In this document: in pieces, positions 6,761-14,721 of the stretch | Layout: each line of letters starts with the position of its first letter | How positions within the stretch are numbered: position 1 is the stretch's first letter | NCBI GenBank assembly: GCA_021791455.1 | Contig: JAJYWM010000085.1 | Coordinates: 1 to 40,105, forward strand | Source of the DNA: a bacterium | GTDB lineage: Bacteria; Chloroflexota; Dormibacteria; UBA8260; Bog-877 | Direction: 5' to 3' | DNA length: 40,105 bases | Made by a program: the position numbers and the translations under genes | Notes under the pieces: generated by a model | The model's database searches: none | Seen by the model: only the letters and a program-made list of their open reading frames with translations | Told to the model about the DNA's origin: nothing

Positions 6761-8042
6761 TCTCGAGGTAGCGATTCAGAAGAGCTGGCCCGATGCCGTT
6801 GGGGCCACTGTCCACACTGAGGATCCCAAGCGCGCTGAGGCGCATGATGGCGGTGTCCCGCTCTGCCAGGATCCTGAGCGCGGCGGCTTTGCGGAAGAGC
6901 GCCCGGTCGTCGGTGGGAGCCTGGCCGCGGGCGGCTTCCAGAGCGGGATCGCGCTGGGTCACCACCACCGGAAGGTGGCGCGGCCTGAGCGCGGCGACGG
7001 CCTCGGCGAGTTCCTCGGCAACCCTCGGGTCCGCGAGATCGGTGAAGACGACGACCAGGGCGCGGGGACCCTGGCGCCTCTTGAGCTGGGCGACCAGGAG
7101 CGCCCAGTCAGGGTCGACCAGCTCAGGGCTGATCGAGAACAGGCCGTCCAAGATGCGAGCGTAGTGGCTGCGGCCGGCCCGCATGGGCACCACGGCGGCT
7201 CGCTCACCGCTGACGGTAACCGCTCCCACACGGTCCCCTCGAAAGAGGGCCACCCAGGCCAGCAGCAGAGCGGCTGAGAGGGCGCTGTCCAACTTTGTCG
7301 AGGTCCCAGAGCCACCCGCCATCATGCGTCCGCTGTCGAGGACCAGCCAGATCGGCCGGGAACGTTCGGGCTCAAAAAGGCTGGTCATGGGCCGCGCCAT
7401 GCGCGCTGTCGCCCGCCAGTTTAGATGGCGCTGGTCGTCACCCACGGCGTACTCACGGACGCCGGCGAACTCGTGTCCCTCCCCGAAGCGCCGCCAGCTG
7501 CGAAGCCCCATCTCCTGCAGTGCGCCGCGACGGACCAGCCCCTCGAAGCGCCCTATCGCCGCCAGCGCCGGGTAGACGGGAACCACCTCGAAGGCGGGGA
7601 GGGCCACCTGACGGCGCCACAGGCCCAGGGGCCCTGAGGTGCGCACCACGATTCTGCCGAACTGAAAATGCCCGCGCCGGGTGGGCCGCGCGGAGTACTC
7701 CTGCTCCTGGACCCGCTCGGGCTCGAGGTTGAACCTGAGGATCTGAGGCCGGCACACGATCTCGAAGGGCGTCTCGTCACGGGCCTCCACGGCACGGGCG
7801 CCCCGGGCTCGGACGAGGAATCTCACGGAGATTCGGTTTTCGGAGTCGAGGGCAAGAGCTGGTGGGTGGTGGCGGCTCACCTCCCAATCACCTGGGCCGG
7901 GGGCCAGCCCCCAGTCCAGGGCGCAGGCCAGTGCCCATAGAAGAAGGAGGGCGAGGCCAGCTGGCACCAAAATTCCCTGGGCGGCCCCGGCCAGGGTGAC
8001 GGCCAAGCATGCAAGTCCCGCCACGAGGGCTCGTGCGGTCAC
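6738..8042 (-). CDS. DUF58 protein with degenerate von Willebrand A domain
   Basis: A 434-residue protein. Two N-terminal membrane helices (residues about 5-50) are followed by a beta-rich domain and the DUF58 core with the signature 'GVREYAVGDDQRHLNWRATAR' (split here as REYAVGDD and HLNW). The vWA-like fold follows: 'IWLVLDSGRMM' stands where the MIDAS D-x-S-x-S motif should be, and both serines are missing, so metal binding is doubtful; 'VVVFTDLADPRV' is the later strand with Asp. DUF58 proteins partner with MoxR AAA+ ATPases, probably for assembly or metal insertion of target complexes. The GTG start lies four bases after the moxR stop. It is the last gene of the operon and converges on ispH. 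Confidence 0.92.
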   Translation of the reverse strand: MTARALVAGLACLAVTLAGAAQGILVPAGLALLLLWALACALDWGLAPGPGDWEVSRHHPPALALDSENRISVRFLVRARGARAVEARDETPFEIVCRPQILRFNLEPERVQEQEYSARPTRRGHFQFGRIVVRTSGPLGLWRRQVALPAFEVVPVYPALAAIGRFEGLVRRGALQEMGLRSWRRFGEGHEFAGVREYAVGDDQRHLNWRATARMARPMTSLFEPERSRPIWLVLDSGRMMAGGSGTSTKLDSALSAALLLAWVALFRGDRVGAVTVSGERAAVVPMRAGRSHYARILDGLFSISPELVDPDWALLVAQLKRRQGPRALVVVFTDLADPRVAEELAEAVAALRPRHLPVVVTQRDPALEAARGQAPTDDRALFRKAAALRILAERDTAIMRLSALGILSVDSGPNGIGPALLNRYLEIKGRGLL

Positions 8043-8046
8043 CGGC

Positions 8047-8997
8047 TCAGCGCGGCACCGGAACCCGGCTCAGGATGCGCTCTATCGCCTCGCGCTCCCC
8101 GATCCCCTGCATCTCGGCCTCAGGCCGGCGCTGCACCCTGTGCCGGAGCACGGGCAAGCAGAGCTCCTTGACGTCGTCGGGCTCGACGAAGTCCCGCCCG
8201 CAAGCGGCGGCTCGCGCCTTTGACAGACGCACCAAGGCGACCGTGGCCCTCGAACTGGCGCCCACCGCCAGCTCGGGAGCCTGGCGGGTGGCCTGGACAA
8301 CCGCGACGAGATATGTCATGACCTCGTTGGAGATCGATACCGCCGCCACCTCCTCGCGGATCGCGGCCAGGGCCGAGGCTGTGATCAGCGGCTGGCCCAG
8401 GGCGGCATCGGGGAGGTGGGCATCGAATCCCCGGTCCACCATGTCGGCAAGTCGCCGCTCCCCCTCGGGACTCAGGTACCCGGTCTCGAGCTTGACCAAG
8501 AACCTGTCCAACTCCGCCTCCGGGAGCGGAAAGGTGCCCTCCAACTCGATCGGGTTCTGGGTGGCAAGCACGGTGAACCGACCCGGCAGTCGCCTCGGCA
8601 GCCCATCCAGGGTCACCTGGCGCTCCTCCATCGCCTCCAGGAGGGCTGATTGGGTCTTGGCCGGGCTGCGGTTGATCTCGTCGGCTAGCAGGATGTCGGT
8701 GAAGACCGGTCCCGGCCTGACCTCGAAGGAGGCCTTGGCCTGGTTGTAGATTACGGTGCCCACGATATCCGCCGGGAGCAGGTCCGGGGTGAACTGCACC
8801 CGAGCGAAGCGGGCATCGGCGAGCCGGGCCAGGGTCTTGGCCATGAGCGTCTTCGCCGTTCCCGGGAAGCCCTCCAGCAGGACGTGGCCGCCCACGATCA
8901 TCGCCAGCAGGCAGAGCTCGAGATTATCGGTCGGACCCACCAGGACCCGAGATGCGGCGTCGAGGAATACCTGACGCGTGTTCGCCAGCGTGGTCAT
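8047..8997 (-). CDS. MoxR-type AAA+ ATPase
   Basis: A 316-residue cytoplasmic AAA+ ATPase of the MoxR family. Walker A is 'GFPGTAKT', Walker B is 'ILLADEINRSPAKTQSALLEAM', sensor 1 is 'VLATQNPIELEGTFPLPEAELDRF', and the family's 'GASSRATVALVRLSKARAA' stretch is the sensor 2/lid region. MoxR proteins act as chaperone-like remodelers together with vWA-domain proteins; here the partner is the DUF58 gene directly downstream. The frame stays open for 400 codons upstream, but that part is a shadow of the DUF4350 gene. The true ATG at 8997 overlaps the preceding stop as ATGA, a coupled arrangement. It is one of the clearest calls in the window. Confidence 0.96.
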   Translation of the reverse strand: MTTLANTRQVFLDAASRVLVGPTDNLELCLLAMIVGGHVLLEGFPGTAKTLMAKTLARLADARFARVQFTPDLLPADIVGTVIYNQAKASFEVRPGPVFTDILLADEINRSPAKTQSALLEAMEERQVTLDGLPRRLPGRFTVLATQNPIELEGTFPLPEAELDRFLVKLETGYLSPEGERRLADMVDRGFDAHLPDAALGQPLITASALAAIREEVAAVSISNEVMTYLVAVVQATRQAPELAVGASSRATVALVRLSKARAAACGRDFVEPDDVKELCLPVLRHRVQRRPEAEMQGIGEREAIERILSRVPVPR

Positions 8998-10142
8998 GCT
9001 CCGCTTGCCTCCTCGGAGCCTTCGGCGAAGCTCCCCGCAAATTCGTGCTCCAATAAGTCCGCCTCCTCGACCAGCTCTCGCAACTCTTGGAGTTTGACCT
9101 GCTCCCGGCTCGCCCGCTCCAGCCTGCCGGCAAGGGCCTCGATCCGCGGGTCCCGCGGCGTCGGCCCCCGGGCCCAGGTGCCCGGTCCGGTCCGGCCGCG
9201 GGAGAGAGCCAGCAGTTCTTCCAGGTAGCGGGAGGCGATCGCCCTCTGATCCCTGGTTTGAGCATAGAGGCGGGCGATCGCTTCCAGGTGATCCTCCGTG
9301 GTGCGAACGGAGACCAGCTCCGGGGGCGGCAGGGGCTTCCCCAGCCGCCGCCCGCTGGTGGCGAGAAACACCAGCAGGAGCAAGGCGCAGAGCACCGCGA
9401 CCAGGCCCAGGGGGCTTTCCAGCAGCAGCGCCTCGACGCCATCCCCGATCGCATACCCGTGGTGGATCTCGTCGAAGGCCACTTCCCGGCCGGGGCTGAG
9501 CCGGAGGGCTGCTACGGCGAACCGAGCGTTGCCCGCCCGCTCCAGAAGCGAGTTGGAGAGGATGGACTCGGATGCCAATACGACCGCCTCGCCGCGTCCC
9601 ACCGTCTCCACCTGGGCAAGTGGAGTTTCCTCGGGGCCCAGCAGGGGTAGCGCGGCGGGCCAGGAAGTCGCGACCGGATCCGCGGAGGAGGAATCGACCG
9701 CCATGGGTGCCACTCCGTTCAGAGGCAGGAGCTCGGGCCAGGAGCCTCCCCTCACCCGGCCCGCGGCGGTCAGATGGAGCATCCGCAGCAGCGGGGCGTC
9801 GACCGAGCGGGTGTGCAGGGCTAGGACCAGCGTGCCTCCCCTCTCCAGGAAGAGTCTCAGGCTTCTCAGCTGAGCCGGATCGAAGGGGGTGGAGGGAGCC
9901 GCCTCGACCAGGGTGAGGTCGGACCTGAGGGCGGCCCTGAATCCGGAGCCGCTGATCCGCTCCGGGTTGCCCCCAAGCTGCCCCACCAGGTGGTAGAGGG
10001 CCCAGGTTCCCAGCTTCCCGGTGGAGTAGCTGGAGGGATCCGAGTTGCTGACGCTTGGTCCCGGCGCCAGCAGGATGGTGAGAATCACTCCTAACAGCAG
10101 GACTCCTGCGGGCAGCGCCCATCCCCGCCACGATCGCCTCAA
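8994..10142 (-). CDS. DUF4350 membrane-anchored protein
   Basis: 382 residues. An N-terminal membrane helix ('GWALPAGVLLLGVILTILL') is followed by a soluble domain with 'SSYSTGKLGTWALYHLVGQLGG', typical of DUF4350, a domain related to class I glutamine amidotransferase-like folds. A second helix near residue 270 ('GLVAVLCALLLLVFLAT') and a charged C-terminal cytoplasmic helical tail complete it. 'GREVAFDEIHHGYAIGD' matches the conserved 'DE.HHG' of the family. The start is TTG at 10142, which overlaps the DUF4129 stop as TTGA; the further upstream open frame is a shadow of DUF4129. Known clusters in Actinomycetota carry DUF4129-DUF4350-MoxR-DUF58 in this order. The biochemical role is unknown. 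Confidence 0.88.
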   Translation of the reverse strand: MRRSWRGWALPAGVLLLGVILTILLAPGPSVSNSDPSSYSTGKLGTWALYHLVGQLGGNPERISGSGFRAALRSDLTLVEAAPSTPFDPAQLRSLRLFLERGGTLVLALHTRSVDAPLLRMLHLTAAGRVRGGSWPELLPLNGVAPMAVDSSSADPVATSWPAALPLLGPEETPLAQVETVGRGEAVVLASESILSNSLLERAGNARFAVAALRLSPGREVAFDEIHHGYAIGDGVEALLLESPLGLVAVLCALLLLVFLATSGRRLGKPLPPPELVSVRTTEDHLEAIARLYAQTRDQRAIASRYLEELLALSRGRTGPGTWARGPTPRDPRIEALAGRLERASREQVKLQELRELVEEADLLEHEFAGSFAEGSEEASGA

Positions 10143-11038
10143 GGGTGGATCGTCCCGGCCGCGGCGCGGCACGCTCTGGTGAACTGGGAGCAACCGTCGG
10201 GGCCGGGGTCGCGGCCGCCATAGACGACGGCGTTGAACTGGCTTACCAATGGCCGCAGGCGCGGCTCGAGGTCGGCAACCCGCAGCGCGGCCCGGAGCAG
10301 CTCGGTGTTGGTCCACGCGGGGTCGACCGTGAGCACCCGTCGCGCGGTGGCACTGAGCAGGAGGGCCTGGAAGGCAAGCCGGACCGCCTCCCGGAAATCG
10401 CCACCGGCCTGTAGAAGTTCGGCTTGCGCAAAGAGGCTTTCCGGTCTCCTGCCGGGCCCCTGACCCAGATCCGCGAGCAGGGTCTCGTCGGGGGCCGCCT
10501 CACCCTTGGACCGCCGCAGAGCGAGCACCGTCAGCGCGCCCCCAAGGAGAAGAAGCACGACGGCCCCGATGATCCAGGTCAGGTTTCCTCCCAGACGGTA
10601 GAGGTCGTGGAGCAGGCCGAGGAGGAGGTTACCCAGATCCGCCGTAAGTGAGGGTCGGGAGCCCGAACTGTGGCCGAGATCCCGGAGTGGGGAGCTCGCG
10701 TAAACCGAGCGCACGCCCGCCTCCACGCTCCCCGCCCCGGGGTGTCGGGGTTGGCTGGCGACAGCCGCCATGAGCGCGGCGACGCGCTGCGCCGCGGAGT
10801 TACGCATCCCCTCCTGGACCAGGGTCTCGATGGCGGCGACGGCCGGGATTCTCGGGGCCACCTCGTTAAGATCCGCCAGGGCGAGCCGGCTGTCCCCTGC
10901 GAGAATGGCGGTGCGCGCGCCCGCCAGCAGGGTCGCGTCCTTTGGGGCCGCCGCCGCGACGCCCGTGATCTGGGTCGACAGCACGGCGCTGATGAGAAGT
11001 GCCGGGATCAGGCGGCCAAGCCTGAGCCGGGAGATCAC
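10139..11038 (-). CDS. DUF4129 membrane protein
   Basis: 299 residues. The signal-like N-terminus ('LIPALLISAVLSTQITGVAAAA') is probably cleaved or anchored. A long outer segment follows, then a membrane helix at about residues 150-175 ('WIIGAVVLLLLGGALTVLAL'), then the C-terminal cytoplasmic DUF4129 domain, including 'AVRLAFQALLLSAT' and 'TNTELLRAAL', the recognisable helix pair of the family. The GTG start overlaps the upstream stop by four bases. DUF4129 occurs with transglutaminase-like, MoxR and DUF58 genes, where it may assist assembly of extracellular complexes; no enzymatic motif is visible. Confidence 0.85.
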   Translation of the reverse strand: MISRLRLGRLIPALLISAVLSTQITGVAAAAPKDATLLAGARTAILAGDSRLALADLNEVAPRIPAVAAIETLVQEGMRNSAAQRVAALMAAVASQPRHPGAGSVEAGVRSVYASSPLRDLGHSSGSRPSLTADLGNLLLGLLHDLYRLGGNLTWIIGAVVLLLLGGALTVLALRRSKGEAAPDETLLADLGQGPGRRPESLFAQAELLQAGGDFREAVRLAFQALLLSATARRVLTVDPAWTNTELLRAALRVADLEPRLRPLVSQFNAVVYGGRDPGPDGCSQFTRACRAAAGTIHP

Positions 11039-11970
11039 GCCGAGCTCGGGCCCTGCGCCAACTGGCTGGAGAGGAGCTCTAGGTCGAACGCCTCCTTGCG
11101 GACTCTGAGGTCGAAGTAGAGCAGGGTCAATCCGCCGGCCAGGATCGGAGCCACCAGGACCCCGATTATCAGGCTGCCCAGGTCCCTTATCAGAATGCCG
11201 GCAGTGCTGTTGACCCCCACCAGCCCAGCGGGCACCCCGGCCACGATTCCCAGCACGATCGTGATCAACAGCTCGACCAAGAACAGTGAGATCAGGACCC
11301 CGAAGGCGCGCCCCGCATGGCCCGCAGTCAGGAACCAGCTGCGACGGATCGCCTCCCAGGGGCGGGCTCCCTCAAGGACCAGGACCGGGCTGGCCACCAG
11401 CAGCCGCACGTAGAGAAGCAGCCCGACCACCAGGGCAACCAGGCCGAGAAGAACCGCGATGGCTCCTCCGGCCGCGCCCAGCAGCGCCAGGAGGAGCACC
11501 ACCAGGATGAGCAGGACCACCATCGCCCCGACCACGAAGCCGAGGAAGATCAGGCCCAGAAGAAACAGGGCCCCCCAACGCTTCACGGCAAATCGGTAGG
11601 CGGCGCCAGCCGTCGTCGGCCGCTCCAGGAACCTGTCCGATACCGCCTTGGTGAAGGCGGCGGTCTGGAGGGGCACCACCACCGCCACCGTCAGGATCAG
11701 CAGTATGGCCGCGACCCCGAGCCCGATCGCGGCGTCATGGATTGTGAGGTTGAGCTGGGCGTGACTCAGGGTGTGGCCGGCTGCCACCTTGGGAACCCGG
11801 CTCGGCTCGGTCAGGCTCAGCAGGTCGTCGACTATCTGGTAGGGCACCTGCAGCACGGCTACGATGGCGATGAAGAGAAGGAAATTGCGCCGGTACAGGC
11901 TGAACACAGTGTCCAGGAGCTCAGTCACGCGCAGTGGGCGTAGCCTGAGGGGCGGCGGAGGAGACTGCAT
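11035..11970 (-). CDS. polytopic membrane protein heading the MoxR operon
   Basis: 311 residues, beginning 'MQSPPPPLRLRPLRVTELLDTVFSLYRRNF'. The 'ELLD..F.LYRRNF' start with five or six following membrane helices is typical of glycerophosphoryl diester phosphodiesterase membrane-domain-like (DUF7544-type) proteins, which are uncharacterised. 'GARPWEAIRRSWFLTAGH' is the conserved loop before the penultimate helix. I chose ATG 11970 because a TAGTCT box ends seven bases before it; a GTG at 12015 in the same frame would add 15 unlikely residues. The stop overlaps the DUF4129 start, so the five genes down to DUF58 form one coupled operon. Confidence 0.82.
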   Translation of the reverse strand: MQSPPPPLRLRPLRVTELLDTVFSLYRRNFLLFIAIVAVLQVPYQIVDDLLSLTEPSRVPKVAAGHTLSHAQLNLTIHDAAIGLGVAAILLILTVAVVVPLQTAAFTKAVSDRFLERPTTAGAAYRFAVKRWGALFLLGLIFLGFVVGAMVVLLILVVLLLALLGAAGGAIAVLLGLVALVVGLLLYVRLLVASPVLVLEGARPWEAIRRSWFLTAGHAGRAFGVLISLFLVELLITIVLGIVAGVPAGLVGVNSTAGILIRDLGSLIIGVLVAPILAGGLTLLYFDLRVRKEAFDLELLSSQLAQGPSSA

Positions 11971-11977
11971 CGCAGGA

Positions 11978-11983
11978 AGACTA
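11978..11983 (-). promoter_or_regulatory. -10 box of the MoxR/DUF58 operon, leaderless layout
   Basis: TAGTCT on the minus strand ends seven bases before ATG 11970, and no ribosome binding site intervenes. A divergent TATCGT at 12007-12012 sits eight bases before GTG 12021, so the 50 bp between the two genes may carry back-to-back promoters. Confidence 0.45.
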
Positions 11984-12020
11984 CACGAATGAGGTGTGAT
12001 CGCTGCTATCGTCACGCGAG

Positions 12021-12440
12021 GTGCATGAACCCATGAGCAATCCTGTGCCGGGCGAGATCGTGAGCTCCGAGGCGGCGCCGTTGGGGGCGCGACGCCTGGG
12101 CGCGCTGGTCTTGGCCGGCCTGCCCCTCCTGATGCGCGTTGCCTGGTGGTGGTGGGCGCGCAGAACGGTCGCCAACCCGCAGACCCAGGAAGGGGGGGGC
12201 CTCTGGGAGCACACCGACCTGCGCCTGACCAAGCGGCCCCTCGGGCGCTGGAAGGTGAGGGTGGTCACGACCAGATGGACGGCGACCAGCACACCGCGGG
12301 ATACTTCAGGGAATAGGGACTCTGGGCTTGGAGCCCTGGCCCACCTTTCAGTGCTGGGACTGGAGCGGGTCGTGCGATCCCGGCAAGCGGAGTCGGTCGA
12401 GGGGTTTCCCCGGCTCCCGTCCCACCAGAGGCGCAGCTAG
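12021..12440 (+). CDS. possible small single-pass membrane protein
   Basis: The open frame encodes up to 139 residues. The first half looks coding: third positions are G/C-rich and there is a hydrophobic helix with a Trp cluster, 'RRLGALVLAGLPLLMRVAWWWWARR'. The second half is low-quality sequence with no recognisable domain. Start choices are GTG 12021, with TATCGT eight bases upstream, or ATG 12033. A run of eight G's at 12192-12199 could hide a frameshift, so the true C-terminus may be shorter. No homologue comes to mind. It may be a degraded gene. Confidence 0.35.
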   Translation: MHEPMSNPVPGEIVSSEAAPLGARRLGALVLAGLPLLMRVAWWWWARRTVANPQTQEGGGLWEHTDLRLTKRPLGRWKVRVVTTRWTATSTPRDTSGNRDSGLGALAHLSVLGLERVVRSRQAESVEGFPRLPSHQRRS

Positions 12441-12687
12441 GCCCTCCAGCGGGACGGCGCCGAGGGAACTGGTTGTCCACCTTTTCCACAGGCAACTGGG
12501 GATTACTTTGGATTCCCTGCGGGCGGGCGGCAACCCGATCCCCAGGGCCCCGGAGGGACTCCCCACCAGGATTTGGGTGGACCCGCTCCGCCCAATTTTG
12601 GAGTTACCAATATGTCACCGCCCTTGCACGGCCCGGTGAACACTGATATGGTCCGGGGCAGAGACACTCTTGATCTCGTCACTGCTT
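12441..12687 (+). other. non-coding structured region before the CHAP hydrolase gene
   Basis: No coding frame is convincing here. Two adjacent DnaA-box-like nonamers, TTGTCCACC (12473-12481) and TTTTCCACA (12482-12490), are followed by a segment that can fold: GGGCGG (12525-12530) can pair with CCGCCC (12588-12593), with a CCACC/GGTGG hairpin inside (12563-12567 with 12576-12580). CCGCCC is followed by AATTTT, as in an intrinsic terminator. The promoter of the next gene lies just downstream. Confidence 0.45.
12624..12652 (+). promoter_or_regulatory. sigma-70-like promoter of the CHAP hydrolase gene
   Basis: TTGCAC (12624-12629) and TATGGT (12647-12652) are separated by exactly 17 bp. Transcription would begin near 12659, leaving a leader of about 29 bases before ATG 12688 with no clear Shine-Dalgarno sequence. 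Confidence 0.5.
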
Positions 12688-13842
12688 ATGTCTCGTACCA
12701 AGCACCTGCGGTTCGTGCGCCTGATTGCCCAGTTGGGTTTGTTCAGTGTCGTCCTCGCCGCCGGATCCCTCTTCGCAACCAGTGACGTGGGCGCCACCAG
12801 TCTGGCTTCGCAGATAGCCCAGCTCCAGTCGCAGGAGGCGAACCTGCGGTCCCAGCTGGCCTCACTTCAGGGTCAGGCGTCTCAGGCTGACCAGCAAGCA
12901 GCCGCCACCCAGCAGCAGGTGGCCCAGGCTCAGGCCGAGCTGGCCCAGGAGCAACAGCAGTTGAACCGGGCGGACGCAGCACTCGCAACCACCAACGACC
13001 AGGTCGCCCGTACCCAGGCGCAGATCGTCGTCGACCGCGCCCAACTGGCGAGCCTGGTCACCCAGATGTATCAGCACGGGAGCTCCGACAATCTGAGCAG
13101 CGCCATCGCCAACAGCTCAGGGGTATCTCAGTTCGTCGACAACACCCTGCAACTCCAGACGGTCGGGCAGCAGTTCTCGGCGTTGACGAGCCACCTCCTC
13201 TCCGAGGAGAACTCTCTGCAATCCCTCAAGGCCTCCCAGACCCGCCAGCAGGAGCAGGTGTCCCAACTGGTGTCGAGCCTGCAGGCCAAGACCTCTCAGC
13301 TGCAGGCGGAGGAGGCCTCGTTCAACGCGGCGGCTTCGTCGCTCAGCGGCCAGGCGGGCCAGATCGCGACGGAGATTCAGAACATCGCGGGCCAGATCTC
13401 GACGCTCCAGTCCGAGGAGGTGGCGGTCACTGATTACGGCGGCTCGGCGGGAGCCGAGGAGGGGACGATCCTCAGCACCTCGGCCGCGCCCTCACCGCCG
13501 TACGCGACCCCTGGCGACCCATATCCGTGGGGACAGTGCACCTGGTACGTGGCGACCCAGACCTACGTGCCCTGGGCGCCGATGGGGAATGCCGACCAGT
13601 GGGTCGGGCTGGACATCCAATCCGGCGCATACTCGGTGGGGGCCACGCCAAGGGTCGGATCGATGGTGGTGTTCCGACCCGGGGGAGCCTACGACCCGTA
13701 CTACGGCCATGTTGCCTGGGTTGTCCAGGTACTGGGCCCCGACAGCTTCGTGGTGCGCGAGGGCAACTTCCTAGGCCTGGGCGAGGTGGCGACCAGCGCG
13801 ATCTACACGCTGCAGGGTGTGGAAGGCTTCATCTACGGTTAG
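12688..13842 (+). CDS. secreted coiled-coil CHAP-domain peptidoglycan hydrolase
   Basis: A 384-residue exported protein. Residues 1-35 form a signal peptide ('LIAQLGLFSVVLAAGSLFATSDVGA'). Residues about 38-250 are a Gln/Ala-rich long coiled coil of the PcsB/CwlO type, and a short linker leads to a C-terminal CHAP domain. The catalytic Cys is in 'YPWGQCTWYVA' (about residue 283) and the His in 'YGHVAWV' (about residue 340). CHAP domains cut peptidoglycan as amidases or endopeptidases. PcsB/CwlO-like proteins are kept inactive by the coiled coil and activated by FtsEX; no ftsEX lies in the window. The start is ATG 12688; a TTG at 12670 is possible. The DHH gene follows after three bases. Confidence 0.92.
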   Translation: MSRTKHLRFVRLIAQLGLFSVVLAAGSLFATSDVGATSLASQIAQLQSQEANLRSQLASLQGQASQADQQAAATQQQVAQAQAELAQEQQQLNRADAALATTNDQVARTQAQIVVDRAQLASLVTQMYQHGSSDNLSSAIANSSGVSQFVDNTLQLQTVGQQFSALTSHLLSEENSLQSLKASQTRQQEQVSQLVSSLQAKTSQLQAEEASFNAAASSLSGQAGQIATEIQNIAGQISTLQSEEVAVTDYGGSAGAEEGTILSTSAAPSPPYATPGDPYPWGQCTWYVATQTYVPWAPMGNADQWVGLDIQSGAYSVGATPRVGSMVVFRPGGAYDPYYGHVAWVVQVLGPDSFVVREGNFLGLGEVATSAIYTLQGVEGFIYG

Positions 13843-13845
13843 GCC

Positions 13846-14721
13846 TTGACCACAACCACCGCGCTGCTGGACGACACTCACTCCTCGCCCCCCCAGACCC
13901 GGGCCAAGGCGAAGCGCCCCATGGTGATCTACCACGGCGACTGCCCGGACGGTTTCGGAGCAGCCTACGCCGCTTGGAAGCTCTACGGAGACGAGGCGGA
14001 CTATCTGCCCGTCAACCACGGCGAGCCACCTCCCGACCTCAGGGGGCGGTCGGTTCTGGTCGCCGACTTCGCTTACGACCGCCAGACGACCGAGGCGCTG
14101 GCGGAGCAGGCGTCGAGCCTGGTGGTGCTGGATCATCATCGTTCCGCGGAGGCGGAGATCGGGGACCTTCCCCACTGCGTCTTCGACATGAACCGCAGCG
14201 GGGCGGTGATGGCGTGGGAGCATCTGCACCAGGACGCCCCCCCCCTGCTCCTGCAATACGTTCAGGACCGCGACCTGTGGCGCAATCAGCTACCCGAGAG
14301 CGACGAGGTGTCGGCCGCACTCAGGGCCAGGCCGTTCGACTTCCGGGTCTGGGACTCGCTGAATGTGGACCAGCTGCGGGCCGAGGGTCGCGTCCTGCTG
14401 GCGTATCAGAGGCGGATGATCGAGCGGATCGCGGCCCATGCCTGCGCGGTGGAGGTGGCCGGCATCAAGGTGCCGACGGTGAACAGCCCGGTGCTCCAGA
14501 GTGAACTGGGAGACCGCCTCGCCAAGGGGCATCCGTTCGCTGCCGTCTGGTGGCAGGGAGCGGGAGAGGTGGCGAGGTGGTCCCTGCGCTCGACGCCGGA
14601 GGGGCTGGACGTGAGCGTGATCGCGAGCCGGTTCGGCGGCGGTGGGCACCGCACCGCGGCCGGATTCAAGGGCCGGCCGCCGGTCGATGGCCGGGTTTCG
14701 CCACCCGAAGTTCCGTCCTAG
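13846..14721 (+). CDS. DHH-family phosphoesterase
   Basis: 291 residues. The N-terminal DHH domain begins with 'IYHGDCPDGFGAAYAAW' (motif I, metal ligands), then 'VADFAYD', then 'VLDHHRSA', the DHH motif itself. The C-terminal DHHA1 domain ends in 'GGGGHRTAAGFKG', the substrate-binding glycine-rich loop. This places it with DHH phosphohydrolases that act on short oligonucleotides, phosphonucleotides or cyclic dinucleotide products, with two divalent metals. The 'DCPDGFGAAYAAW' form is the shorter subfamily distinct from RecJ and NrnA, so the substrate is not certain. Start TTG 13846 is next to the CHAP stop; ATG 13921 is an alternative that keeps motif I. It converges on DUF3151 with a 4-bp overlap. 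Confidence 0.9.
   Translation: MTTTTALLDDTHSSPPQTRAKAKRPMVIYHGDCPDGFGAAYAAWKLYGDEADYLPVNHGEPPPDLRGRSVLVADFAYDRQTTEALAEQASSLVVLDHHRSAEAEIGDLPHCVFDMNRSGAVMAWEHLHQDAPPLLLQYVQDRDLWRNQLPESDEVSAALRARPFDFRVWDSLNVDQLRAEGRVLLAYQRRMIERIAAHACAVEVAGIKVPTVNSPVLQSELGDRLAKGHPFAAVWWQGAGEVARWSLRSTPEGLDVSVIASRFGGGGHRTAAGFKGRPPVDGRVSPPEVPS

Noticed and set aside
8998..10221. A 400-codon N-terminal extension of MoxR
   Set aside because: It is the shifted shadow of the DUF4350 gene. The ATGA overlap at 8994-8997 gives a normal MoxR start and length.
12473..12490. Replication origin suggested by two adjacent DnaA-box-like nonamers
   Set aside because: There are only two imperfect boxes and no dnaA, dnaN, rpmH, gyr or par genes nearby. 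I keep the boxes as a curiosity, not an origin.
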